From positions 2,294,001 through 2,358,000 of the forward strand of contig NZ_JAIQDI010000002.1 in the NCBI RefSeq assembly GCF_020034665.1: 64,000 nt of DNA, given 5' to 3'. Within the stretch, counting starts at the first letter, position 1. Every line of letters starts with the position of its first letter. The notes below the pieces were generated by a model. The model worked only from the letters and a program-made list of their open reading frames with translations, was not told the origin of the DNA and searched no databases. This stretch comes from Niabella beijingensis (lineage in GTDB: Bacteria > Bacteroidota > Bacteroidia > Chitinophagales > Chitinophagaceae). The position numbers and the translations under genes are program-made. This document shows positions 50,402 through 58,783 of this stretch, in pieces.

Positions 50402-52795
50402 TTATTTTACTTTCCAGGCGAACGGCAGGATGAGCCGGGCCGTAAAATTCCTGCCCATATTGAATACCCCCGCCCTGCCCGTAACCGGGTTTTCGGGAGC
50501 ATACTTCAACCGGCTCAGGTGTTGCTGGTAGGCCACATCCCCGATATTATTCATTGCCAGGATAACCACCGCCCGTTTTGTTCCACCCCAGTAGATATCG
50601 CTTCCGATGCCCGCATTGAACAAGGTATAAGCCGGTGTAGCCGTTTCCGTATCATAACCGGAAAAGTACTGGTTCTGGGCGCCCACATTGTCCATTTCCA
50701 CTTTAGCATAGAAATTTCTGAAGGCTTTCAACTGTGTAGGAAATTCTGCCCGCAGCTCTGTCAGCAATCGCAGCGGCGCGATCAGGGGAAGATTGTCCGA
50801 ACCATCAACAGCATTGGTAAACACGCCTCTTGTCCAGCTGAATGAATTTTCAAAATGCAGCCAGTCGAGTGGATGCGGGTGTATATCCAGCGTGGCTTCC
50901 ACCCCATACAGATTGGCGCTTTGCTGTGTGAATTTATAGACATACAAATTCCCGATTGCGGAATCAACGCCTGCACTGTTCTGCAATTTCTGATAATAGA
51001 TATAATTATTGATATGATTGATATAGGGAGATACATTCAGTGAAACGTGCTCGGTATTCACATCCAGGCCAAGGTCGAAGGAATAGGAATCCTCACTTTT
51101 CAACTCCCGGTTCCCGATCTCGTAACGAAACGTCCCCTCATGCACGCCGTTGGCGGACAGTTCTGCCATATTTGGTGCTCTGAAACCCTTACTGGCATTA
51201 GCTTTCAACGTAATATGCTCATTAAAATCATGCGCCAGCCCAATGCTTCCGGAGAAGCTGGAAAGACTCCTGGTAAAAGGCTCGAATTTTTCCTCACCGT
51301 CTTCATAGGTCAGCTTGCTGCTGATATTACGGTTATCAAACCGCAGTCCCCCGCTAATAGTAGTACTGTTAACGGTTTTGGAAGTATAGCCATACACGCC
51401 AACATCAAAAAGCCGATAGTCCGGGATCAGCGCCTCATCCGCCCTGTTGCTGTTCTGCTGGCTCATTCCGTTCACTCCAAAAGAAGTCTTCCAGCCATTG
51501 ATAAGCGGTAAATGATAAGCCGCACTGTAATTGATGGTTTTTAAATCAAAATAGGCTTCCGGTACTTCGGGCGTTTCAACATCCCCGAATTCCTTGCGCT
51601 GATTGCGCTGAAATCCCACCAGTGCTGTGATACGGCTGCCATTGTTTAAAGAAAAACTATTGTCCAGGGCCACCTTAAGATGTTGTATACGCTGGCTGGG
51701 AATCAATGGCGTTTTTCCGGTCAACTGTTTATCTCCGGGCTCGTATCCTTCCAGCTCCAGCCGGCCTTCTTCGTCCCGCTCTCCTTCAACCAGGCCCACA
51801 TGCTGGTCAAAACTGGAAAAGATAAGATGCGAATAGCCCCAGGATTTATTCAGTCCCAGGTAGCCCCCGAAGTTCTTTTCATTAAAGCGGCTGTTCAGCA
51901 CATCACCATCGTAGCGGTTTTTATAATCGCCCGCGCTTTTAAGACTTCCGTATGCGTTCCAGTTAAACCCGTTTATATTTCCCGCCACATTCGCGTATCC
52001 GCCCTGCATATTGTTATTGCCGTTGAGGCTTCCGGAGAGGTTGGCCTTTATCGTATTTTCCGGCACCGGCACATTGGTCAGGATATTCAGCACCCCTCCG
52101 ATCGCATCGCTTCCATACATCAGGGAAGCCGGTCCGCGGAGCACCTCGATCTTTTGTGCACTGTATTCATCCAGCTCCACACCATGTTCATCCCCCCATT
52201 GCTGGCCTTCCTGCCGGACCCCGTCATTGAGTGTAACCACCCGGTTATAACCAAGGCCCCGTATAGAAGGCTTGGCAATTGCCGGACCGGTTGTGATGAT
52301 GGACACGCCCGGCACCTTTGCCACCGCATCTAAAAGACCGGTGCCGGATGACTGTTGCAGCTCTTTCTGCGACAATACAGAGATATGCGTGGGCGCATGT
52401 TTCAACTGGGTTGAAGAAGATACGCCGGTAACCACTACCGCTTCATTTTCCACTACGGATACCGCCAGTTTAAAATCCTGAACGGTGGCACCCTTTACTG
52501 TTACGGTACCCACAAAGGACTTGTACCCTACATAGGAAACCGTCACAACAAGCCGGCCATTGGGCAATGAACGGATCAGATAAGAACCGTCTTTCCCGGT
52601 AGTAACATCCAGCTTCAGGTCGGGAACAGAAATAGTAGCTTCCGGCAGCGGCTGCCCGGTAAGCGCGTCGGTAACCACTCCTTTAAGCGATCCTCCGGCC
52701 GGTGCTTTTTCTTCATTTCCTTTCAATGGAGCTGCATGCCCCATAATAAAAACAATCAACTGCAGGACAATAAGTCCCAATATTTTCTTTTGCAT
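50402..52795 (-). CDS. TonB-dependent outer-membrane receptor, possibly for a metal or metal chelate
   Basis: 797 residues. Signal peptide; a carboxypeptidase-regulatory-like domain (about 30-115, GVVTDALTGQPLPEATI). Then a plug domain (about 120-245) with IRGLGYNRVVTLNDGVRQEGQQWGDEHG and IEVLRGPASLMYGSDAIGGVLNIL. The C-terminal 22-strand barrel ends in FAWKVK. The plug segment with D-E-H resembles metal-chelate receptors of Bacteroidota; the ligand is inference. No SusD neighbour is present, so it is not a polysaccharide locus. Preceded by a small His-containing gene. Confidence 0.88.
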   Translation of the reverse strand: MQKKILGLIVLQLIVFIMGHAAPLKGNEEKAPAGGSLKGVVTDALTGQPLPEATISVPDLKLDVTTGKDGSYLIRSLPNGRLVVTVSYVGYKSFVGTVTVKGATVQDFKLAVSVVENEAVVVTGVSSSTQLKHAPTHISVLSQKELQQSSGTGLLDAVAKVPGVSIITTGPAIAKPSIRGLGYNRVVTLNDGVRQEGQQWGDEHGVELDEYSAQKIEVLRGPASLMYGSDAIGGVLNILTNVPVPENTIKANLSGSLNGNNNMQGGYANVAGNINGFNWNAYGSLKSAGDYKNRYDGDVLNSRFNEKNFGGYLGLNKSWGYSHLIFSSFDQHVGLVEGERDEEGRLELEGYEPGDKQLTGKTPLIPSQRIQHLKVALDNSFSLNNGSRITALVGFQRNQRKEFGDVETPEVPEAYFDLKTINYSAAYHLPLINGWKTSFGVNGMSQQNSNRADEALIPDYRLFDVGVYGYTSKTVNSTTISGGLRFDNRNISSKLTYEDGEEKFEPFTRSLSSFSGSIGLAHDFNEHITLKANASKGFRAPNMAELSANGVHEGTFRYEIGNRELKSEDSYSFDLGLDVNTEHVSLNVSPYINHINNYIYYQKLQNSAGVDSAIGNLYVYKFTQQSANLYGVEATLDIHPHPLDWLHFENSFSWTRGVFTNAVDGSDNLPLIAPLRLLTELRAEFPTQLKAFRNFYAKVEMDNVGAQNQYFSGYDTETATPAYTLFNAGIGSDIYWGGTKRAVVILAMNNIGDVAYQQHLSRLKYAPENPVTGRAGVFNMGRNFTARLILPFAWKVK

Positions 52796-52878
52796 AATTA
52801 CATTTAATAATAGAACAGATAGTAAAATGGCTCAGGGAACCATTGACTGTACCGTTTTTAACAGGTTGGCATTATCTA

Positions 52879-53211
52879 TTAAATGTAATAAGGAGGGCCT
52901 CTCAGGGCGGTATGGGCAAAAAGCTGGCGAGGGAGATCCAATATGCGGGCAACAGGAAGCTGCTCCCTTTGTATTGCTGTACTGCGCAATACCAGTGGTG
53001 CCGCCTCAATAAAAGGGGAAGTACTTTCTACGTTTACAAAACCGCAGCTGTATTCAAAGGCCCGGATGGTTTGCTGATCTCCCGTGCTAAAACGCTGATC
53101 CCGGTGATGACCAAGTGCATCATGCAGGTAAATCTTGGGGGTAACCCCGGTGGTAAAAACCACCAGCAATAACCATCCTAAAAATGTCCGTATGCGTTTG
53201 CTGCTGCTCAA
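52879..53211 (-). CDS. Small exported protein upstream of the TonB receptor
   Basis: 110 residues from TTG 53211 (MSSSKRIRTFLGWLLLVVFTTGVTPK). No ATG is near, and a -7 box TATTTTTG 18 nt upstream supports this start. N-terminal signal/TM segment (about 10-25), then HDALGHHRDQ, which has three His close together. The C-terminus is LRGPPYYI, an ending that I associate with small metal-linked proteins next to TonB receptors in this phylum. It may help handle the ligand of that receptor. Function unknown; it could be a DUF2946-type protein. Confidence 0.6.
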   Translation of the reverse strand: MSSSKRIRTFLGWLLLVVFTTGVTPKIYLHDALGHHRDQRFSTGDQQTIRAFEYSCGFVNVESTSPFIEAAPLVLRSTAIQREQLPVARILDLPRQLFAHTALRGPPYYI

Positions 53212-53228
53212 TTTTTGAATCTCCGTTG

Positions 53229-53236
53229 CAAAAATA
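53229..53236 (-). promoter_or_regulatory. -7 box for the small protein-TonB receptor unit
   Basis: TATTTTTG on the minus strand, 17 nt upstream of the TTG start. No good TTG is spaced 19-21 bp upstream. Confidence 0.45.
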
Positions 53237-53272
53237 GAGCTATATTTCCGTATCAGGAAAAAAATACCTTTT

Positions 53273-53884
53273 TTATTCTACAGTTAACTGAAATACACTC
53301 TCGTCTTCAAGAATGCCTTCCAGTACATCGCCTGTTACCACCTCTCCAACGCCTTCGGGAGTTCCGGTAAAGATCAGATCCCCGATATTAAGCGTAAAAT
53401 ATTTGGAGACGTGCGACAGGACTGATTCAAAATTGTGGATCATCTTTGAGGAGTTACCGTGCTGTACCAGCTCGTCGTTTTTATAAAGCCCGAAATTGAT
53501 GCTTTTGATATTCTCAAAATCGCTTACCAGGCGCCATTTACCGATAACCGCTGAATTATCCCAGGCTTTTGCTTTCTCCCAGGGTAATCCTTTCTTTTTC
53601 AATTCGTTTTGGAGATCCCGGGCCGTAAAATCGATCCCAAGGGTAATGGCGTCATAATACTGGTTGGCATATCGCCGGTTGATATACCGGCCGTTTTTGG
53701 ATACCCGGATGACCAGCTCGCTTTCATAGTGCAGTTCATTGGTAAATTCAGGGTAATAAAAAGGCAAATGAGGTCTTAACAGTGCGCTTTTCGGCTTTAA
53801 AAAAACCACGGGATCTTCCGGAATTTCATTGCCCAGCTCCCTGGCATGCGCTGCATAGTTCCGCCCAATACAAATAATTTTCAT
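53273..53884 (-). CDS. Fumarylacetoacetate hydrolase family protein
   Basis: 203 residues, the compact FAH/YcgM type. Family features: CIGRNYAAHARELGNEIPEDPVVFLKP near the N-terminus, HYESELVIRVSK (metal-site Glu), DFTARDLQNELKKKGLPWEKAKAWDN, and LIFTGTPEGVG near the end. Likely hydrolyses or decarboxylates a dioxo acid; the substrate is not predictable. Cytosolic. The pth gene lies upstream 24 bp away. Confidence 0.9.
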   Translation of the reverse strand: MKIICIGRNYAAHARELGNEIPEDPVVFLKPKSALLRPHLPFYYPEFTNELHYESELVIRVSKNGRYINRRYANQYYDAITLGIDFTARDLQNELKKKGLPWEKAKAWDNSAVIGKWRLVSDFENIKSINFGLYKNDELVQHGNSSKMIHNFESVLSHVSKYFTLNIGDLIFTGTPEGVGEVVTGDVLEGILEDESVFQLTVE

Positions 53885-53908
53885 AATACAGTAGGATTTA
53901 ATTTGTCT

Positions 53909-54484
53909 TTACAACGTAAACTCTTTGCTATTTATTTCATTCATTGCGGCTTCGATACCCTGAAACAGGAATGTTTCGATGGCTGCTACCGCCTTATCGA
54001 CTTTCAGCTTTACGAGCGGTTCCTCTTCCCTTCCCCACTTTCCAAGCACAAATTCGGACTGCATCCCTTTTGGAAAGGCATTGCCGATTCCAAATCTTAA
54101 TTTCGGATACGCAGTTGTATTCAACACCGCCTGTATACTCCTTAATCCATTGTGTCCACCATCACTGCCTGCGGGTTTTATCCGCATTTTTGATAACGGA
54201 AGTGCCAGGTCATCCAGCACGGTCAGGGAACGTTCCAACGGGATTTTTTCTTTCTCCAACCAGAATTTAAGCGCTTTTCCGCTAAGATTCATATAGGTGG
54301 TAGGACAAATACAAATACCGGTACGGCCTTTTATTTTTACTTCTGCCACATAAGCCAGTCGGTCGCTTCGAAATTCTCCGCCATGCTTGTGAACAAATGC
54401 GGCGATCACATCAAAACCAATGTTATGCCGGGTATGTGCATATTCATTTCCAATGTTTCCTAAACCTGCTAATAAATATTTCAT
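53909..54484 (-). CDS. pth: Peptidyl-tRNA hydrolase
   Basis: 191 residues from the ATG at 54484. The catalytic His20 is in YAHTRHNIGF, with Asn10 (GLGNIG); the Asp of VLDDLALP and Asn of GGHNGLRS complete the active site. It recycles peptidyl-tRNA that drops from ribosomes. It follows rplY with a hairpin terminator between, and the order prs-rplY-pth is common. Confidence 0.96.
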   Translation of the reverse strand: MKYLLAGLGNIGNEYAHTRHNIGFDVIAAFVHKHGGEFRSDRLAYVAEVKIKGRTGICICPTTYMNLSGKALKFWLEKEKIPLERSLTVLDDLALPLSKMRIKPAGSDGGHNGLRSIQAVLNTTAYPKLRFGIGNAFPKGMQSEFVLGKWGREEEPLVKLKVDKAVAAIETFLFQGIEAAMNEINSKEFTL

Positions 54485-54507
54485 CCCGTTTATCAAAATT
54501 ATTGAAA

Positions 54508-54544
54508 ATAAAAAAACCTACATCAATTTGATGCAGGCTTTTTT
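54508..54544. terminator. Bidirectional-type hairpin between rplY and pth
   Basis: Stem at 54517-54524 (CCTACATC) with 54530-54537 (GATGCAGG), one mismatch, 5-nt loop. It is flanked by A-rich (54508-54516) and T-rich (54539-54544) runs. On the minus strand it can terminate or attenuate rplY transcripts before pth. Confidence 0.55.
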
Positions 54545-54560
54545 AAGCTTTGCTAAAAAA

Positions 54561-55139
54561 TTATTTTTTTGCTGATGCTGCTTCTTCCTGCCTTAACTGT
54601 CTTGTCATTACAACAGAGGCAATAGGAATACGGGGAGAGTTCAGGATCTCGATATTCTCCGCTTTTACATCTTCCACGCGGATGTTGGCATTGATCTCCA
54701 AGTCGTCTACAGGTACTTCAATCACTTCCTGCAAAAATTTCGGAAATGTTTTAACCTTAAGTGCCTTGATCTTGGAAACAAAACGTCCGCCGTCCTTCAC
54801 CCCTTTTGCGCTTCCGGTGAATTTGATCGGAATCGTAGCGATCACTTTCTTATCCTCTGCCAGTTCCAGGAGATCTACGTGGATCAGCTCATCAGTAACT
54901 TTGTCAAATTGCAGATCTTTCAAAATACATCTGTAAGTTGCACCATCCAGCTTTACTTCAGCCAACTGAAAGTTGGGAGTATAAACCAGTCCTTTGAATG
55001 TTGCTGCCGGCGCACTGAAATTGATTTCTTTAGCACCCCCGTAAATTACAGCAGGCACAGCGCCCTGAGAGCGAACCTGGCGGGTGGCTCTTTTGCCAAA
55101 CTCGGTCCTCAGTTGTCCTTCGATTGTAATTGTTTTCAT
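54561..55139 (-). CDS. rplY: 50S ribosomal protein L25/general stress protein Ctc
   Basis: 192 residues: N-terminal 5S rRNA-binding L25 domain (TIEGQLRTEFGKRATRQVRSQGAVPAVIYG, about 1-95) and a C-terminal TL5/CTC beta domain (about 95-190). It binds 5S rRNA in the large subunit. It starts 30 bp after the prs stop. Confidence 0.95.
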   Translation of the reverse strand: MKTITIEGQLRTEFGKRATRQVRSQGAVPAVIYGGAKEINFSAPAATFKGLVYTPNFQLAEVKLDGATYRCILKDLQFDKVTDELIHVDLLELAEDKKVIATIPIKFTGSAKGVKDGGRFVSKIKALKVKTFPKFLQEVIEVPVDDLEINANIRVEDVKAENIEILNSPRIPIASVVMTRQLRQEEAASAKK

Positions 55140-55169
55140 TTTTATGTTTGTTTTTAATTTACTTACTTG

Positions 55170-56144
55170 TTATGGATTCGATGTCCTTAAATTAGAGTGT
55201 ACAAAAAGACTTGTGATACTCTTATTTTCAAAAGCGTGTTTAATTGCTACCGCGAACAGGTTTGCAACTGAGATCACCTTTATCTTCGGACTGGAATGCT
55301 GAAGTGGAATGGTGTTACAAACCACCAGCTCCTGCAGCACACTGCTTTCGATATTCTCGTATGCCTTTCCGCTCAATATCGGATGCGTGATCATCGCCCT
55401 TACACTTCTGGCTCCTTTCTCCATCAACAAACCGGCACTTTTTGCCAGTGTTCCCCCTGTATCGCAGATATCATCAATAATTACCACATTCCGGTCTTCC
55501 ACATCACCGATCACCCGCATGCTGGCGATCTCGTTTGCCCGTTTCCGGTGCTTGTCACAAATCACCATTTCTGCATTGAAATAGGTGGCAATTTCCCGGA
55601 TCCGGTTGGTTGCGCCTACGTCAGGGGCTGCAAAGGTAAGGTTTTCCAGCTGTAATTGCTCTACATAGGGTATAAAAACTGCATGGCTGTCCAAATGATC
55701 CACCGGGATATCAAAATACCCCTGGATCTGCGGAGCGTGCAGGTCCATGGTAACGATCCGGTCTGCCCCCGCTGCTGTTAACATATTGGCAACCAACTTA
55801 CTGCCTATTGCCACACGCGGGCGGTCCTTCCGGTCCTGCCGCGCATACCCGTAATAAGGCATTACCACGATCACTTTATACGCTGAGGCGCGTTTTGCCG
55901 CATCGATCATTAAAAGCAGCTCCATCAGGTTATCTGAAGGGGCATAGGTACTTTGAACCAGGAACACATAGTCGCCGCGAACACTTTCCAGAAAATTCAC
56001 ATAAATTTCCCCGTCGCTGAACCGTTGTGTGTGGATTTGTCCTAACTGACAGCCATATCTCTGGCATATTTCTTCCGCTAACTGAAGCGATGCCGTACCG
56101 GCAAATATTTTGGCTGAATGCATAGTTAAATGTGGAGACTCCAT
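55170..56144 (-). CDS. prs: Ribose-phosphate pyrophosphokinase (PRPP synthetase)
   Basis: 324 residues. Flexible ATP-loop region with YGYARQDRKDRPRVAIGSKLVANML; His and Asp metal region DLHAPQIQGYFDIPVDHL; PRPP-binding loop VVIIDDICDTGGTLAKSAG. It makes PRPP from ribose-5-phosphate and ATP for nucleotide, His and Trp synthesis. Two ATGs (56144 and 56123) are possible; the first gives MESPHLTMHSAK. A promoter lies just upstream. Confidence 0.97.
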   Translation of the reverse strand: MESPHLTMHSAKIFAGTASLQLAEEICQRYGCQLGQIHTQRFSDGEIYVNFLESVRGDYVFLVQSTYAPSDNLMELLLMIDAAKRASAYKVIVVMPYYGYARQDRKDRPRVAIGSKLVANMLTAAGADRIVTMDLHAPQIQGYFDIPVDHLDSHAVFIPYVEQLQLENLTFAAPDVGATNRIREIATYFNAEMVICDKHRKRANEIASMRVIGDVEDRNVVIIDDICDTGGTLAKSAGLLMEKGARSVRAMITHPILSGKAYENIESSVLQELVVCNTIPLQHSSPKIKVISVANLFAVAIKHAFENKSITSLFVHSNLRTSNP

Positions 56145-56162
56145 TTGTTACTAAATGAGCGG

Positions 56163-56194
56163 CGAAGATATTAATAACCGCAGCAAAATTCCAA
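56163..56194 (-). promoter_or_regulatory. Promoter of prs-rplY-pth
   Basis: On the minus strand TTG (56194-56192), 21-bp spacer, TATCTTCG (56170-56163), one mismatch to TAnnTTTG. It leaves about 15 nt to the ATG at 56144. Confidence 0.4.
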
Positions 56195-56253
56195 GCAAAA
56201 TGCGGCTCATTAAAAAAATTTTTTCAACAGCAATTATTCTGTAACTTGTATGG

Positions 56254-56949
56254 ATGAAAAACACAAATGCCATTAAAAACTGGGCGGAAGACGACCGTCC
56301 GCGTGAAAAACTTATCAATCAGGGAGCTGCCGCACTTAGTAATTCGGAGTTGCTGGCCATTCTTATCCAGAACGGTACCCCTCAACAATCTGCTGTAGGT
56401 CTGGCAAAAGAAATACTTCAGCTCGGAGACAACAGCCTGAACAAACTCGGGAAACATTCCCTGGCCGATTTTATGAAAATAAAAGGCATCGGCAAAGCCA
56501 AAGCCGTAACCATCAGCGCCGCTCTTGAACTGGGCCGCCGCCGGCAAACCGGCGGCCTGCCACAATTACCCGTAGTAAATACCAGTAAGGAGATCGGGGC
56601 CTTTTTGCGGGGGCGGCTGATGGACTACCTCCATGAGGTTTTCGCTGTTATTTTCCTGAATCAAAAAAATGCAGTCATCCACTTTGAAATTGTCAGCGAA
56701 GGGGGCATCACAGGAACCGTTGCCGACCCAAGAATCATCCTGAAAAAAGCCCTTGAAAAAAACGCGGTGGGTATTATTCTTGCCCACAATCACCCCTCCG
56801 GCAACCTGTCGCCCAGCAGGGCGGATGCCTTTCTGACCAATAAGATCCGGGAAGCGGCCGCCTTTATGGATATCCGTGTTATGGATCATATTATTGTAAG
56901 CGACGAAGGATATTACAGCTTTGCAGACGAAGGGATGTTGCACAGCTGA
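56254..56949 (+). CDS. radC: DNA repair/JAMM-domain protein RadC
   Basis: 231 residues. N-terminal helix-hairpin-helix-like part (ADFMKIKGIGKAKAVTISAALELGRR) and a C-terminal JAMM metal site with His178-Asn-His180-Pro (LAHNHPSGNLSPSRAD). RadC is often annotated as DNA repair but its true role is unresolved. It is divergent from prs. Confidence 0.95.
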   Translation: MKNTNAIKNWAEDDRPREKLINQGAAALSNSELLAILIQNGTPQQSAVGLAKEILQLGDNSLNKLGKHSLADFMKIKGIGKAKAVTISAALELGRRRQTGGLPQLPVVNTSKEIGAFLRGRLMDYLHEVFAVIFLNQKNAVIHFEIVSEGGITGTVADPRIILKKALEKNAVGIILAHNHPSGNLSPSRADAFLTNKIREAAAFMDIRVMDHIIVSDEGYYSFADEGMLHS

Positions 56950-57071
56950 AACGAGCGAACAGCGCTGTTAAAAATCAGGAACAACCGGGTTGTACAGGTC
57001 CTTTCGCGCTATGCTCGCCCGGAACCGGTTTTATTGTTACTTTCGCTTAAGAATCCATAATCCTTTTTTCT

Positions 57072-58715
57072 ATGAGGCGAACATTCCTGGTCATTTCGGT
57101 CATTTCCCTGGTAGTTTCCTTTCTTTTGGCGTGGTATATCAGCAAGAACTGGTACGTTGTTTTTGGGATACTGCTTATATTTTCTTTTATGGGATATTAC
57201 GATATGCTGCAAACCCGGCATACCATCCGCAGGATCTACCCTATTTTCGGACGGCTGCGTTATGTAATGGAAGAATTGCGTCCCAAGATCTACCAGTATT
57301 TTATTGAATCGGATATAGACGGTCGTCCGATCAACCGCATCGACCGGTCTACCGTGTACCAGCGGGCCAAACTGGACAATGATACCATGCCCTTCGGAAC
57401 CCAGCTGGATGTGTATGCCCCGGGGTATGAATGGATCTGTCATTCCATTGCGCCAAAGAACTTTAACACGCTGGACCATAACCCCCGTGTTGTTTTCGGC
57501 AACAAGGATTGCCGGCAACCCTATAACGGCAGCATCCTGAATATATCTGCCATGAGCTACGGATCACTGAGCTCCAACGCCGTTGAAGCCATGAACGGTG
57601 GCGCCAAAATCGGCAACTTTGCCCACAATACCGGAGAAGGAGGCCTGAGCGACTACCATCTCAAACAGGGTGGTGATGTTATCTGGCAGATCGGAACCGG
57701 CTATTTCGGATGCCGGGATGAACAGGGTAATTTTTCGCCCTCCCTTTTCGCTGAAAAAGCAGGCATACCTGCTGTAAAAATGATCGAGATCAAAATTTCA
57801 CAGGGTGCAAAACCAGGTCACGGCGGTATCCTTCCTGCAGCCAAAAACACGCCGGAGATCGCTCGTATCCGCCATGTAACACCCGGCACCACGGTAGAAT
57901 CGCCCCCTTATCATACCGCATTCAGTACACCACGCGAACTGGTATCTTTTATCAAACAGCTGAGGGATCTGTCGGGAGGGAAGCCCATCGGGTTTAAGCT
58001 TTGCATCGGTCATAAAAGTGAATTCATTGCTGTTTGCAAGGCCATGATCAGCCAGGACACCTACCCTGATTTTATCACTGTAGATGGCGGCGAAGGCGGC
58101 ACCGGTGCAGCACCGCAGGAATTTTCCAATTATGTGGGGGCTCCTCTGCTGGATGGCCTTGCCTTTGTTGATGATATTTTGAAAGGAATGAATATCCGTC
58201 ATCATATTAAGATCATTGCCTCGGGAAAGATCACCACCGGTTTTCATATTGCCCGGGCAGCTGCACTGGGGGCGGATGCCTGCAACTGTGCCCGCGCCAT
58301 GATGCTGGCTGTTGGCTGCATACAGGCATTACAATGCAATACCAACCGCTGTCCTACCGGCGTGGCCACACAGGATCCCAAATTAACCCGGGGGCTCGTT
58401 GTAGAGGATAAAAAACTGCGGGTTGCCAATTACCATAAATACACCGTAAAAACTTTTGTGGAACTGATGGGCGCTGCCGGGCTTGGCAATATGAAGGATA
58501 TTTCCCGCTCGCATATTTACCGCAGGATCAGTTTGACTTCCATGTTTACTTATGAAGAGATCTTTCCTTCCATCCGTCAGGGGGCACTTGTAAACGGAGC
58601 GGTTCCCGAAAAACATAAGGCAGATTTCGCATTTGCCGATGAAACACATTGGGGCTGGCCCAACCTGGGCAGCTGGAGCGAGGAAGGAAATAAAGAAAAA
58701 ATTGCTGCATCGTAG
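57072..58715 (+). CDS. FMN-binding glutamate synthase family protein
   Basis: 547 residues. Two N-terminal membrane segments (about 1-40), then the GltB synthase-type domain. It includes ISAMSYGSLSSNAVEAMNGG, FITVDGGEGGTGAAPQEFS (FMN site), and Cys residues in CNCARAMMLAVGCIQALQCNTNRCPTG for an iron-sulfur cluster. No glutaminase domain is present. Such membrane-anchored GltS-like proteins have no proven substrate in this phylum; amino-acid or archaeal-type glutamate synthesis is one possibility. Monocistronic. Confidence 0.85.
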   Translation: MRRTFLVISVISLVVSFLLAWYISKNWYVVFGILLIFSFMGYYDMLQTRHTIRRIYPIFGRLRYVMEELRPKIYQYFIESDIDGRPINRIDRSTVYQRAKLDNDTMPFGTQLDVYAPGYEWICHSIAPKNFNTLDHNPRVVFGNKDCRQPYNGSILNISAMSYGSLSSNAVEAMNGGAKIGNFAHNTGEGGLSDYHLKQGGDVIWQIGTGYFGCRDEQGNFSPSLFAEKAGIPAVKMIEIKISQGAKPGHGGILPAAKNTPEIARIRHVTPGTTVESPPYHTAFSTPRELVSFIKQLRDLSGGKPIGFKLCIGHKSEFIAVCKAMISQDTYPDFITVDGGEGGTGAAPQEFSNYVGAPLLDGLAFVDDILKGMNIRHHIKIIASGKITTGFHIARAAALGADACNCARAMMLAVGCIQALQCNTNRCPTGVATQDPKLTRGLVVEDKKLRVANYHKYTVKTFVELMGAAGLGNMKDISRSHIYRRISLTSMFTYEEIFPSIRQGALVNGAVPEKHKADFAFADETHWGWPNLGSWSEEGNKEKIAAS

Positions 58716-58732
58716 CACCGGGATCTTATTAA

Positions 58733-58767
58733 TAAAAAAAACGGCATCATTTCAATGCCGTTTTTTT
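58733..58767. terminator. Bidirectional terminator between convergent genes
   Basis: ACGGCAT (58741-58747) / ATGCCGT (58755-58761), 7-nt loop, with an A run before and a T run (to 58767) after. It can serve both the glutamate-synthase-like gene and the mutase gene. Confidence 0.85.
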
Positions 58768-58783
58768 ATTAACCATTCTTTTA

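Noticed and set aside
50402..52795. Polysaccharide utilisation locus with SusC/SusD
   Set aside because: No SusD gene or glycoside hydrolase lies beside the receptor; the receptor plug resembles chelate receptors instead.
57009..57518. 169-codon minus-strand frame at the start of the FMN glutamate-synthase gene
   Set aside because: Opposite a gene with strong family motifs and no motif of its own.
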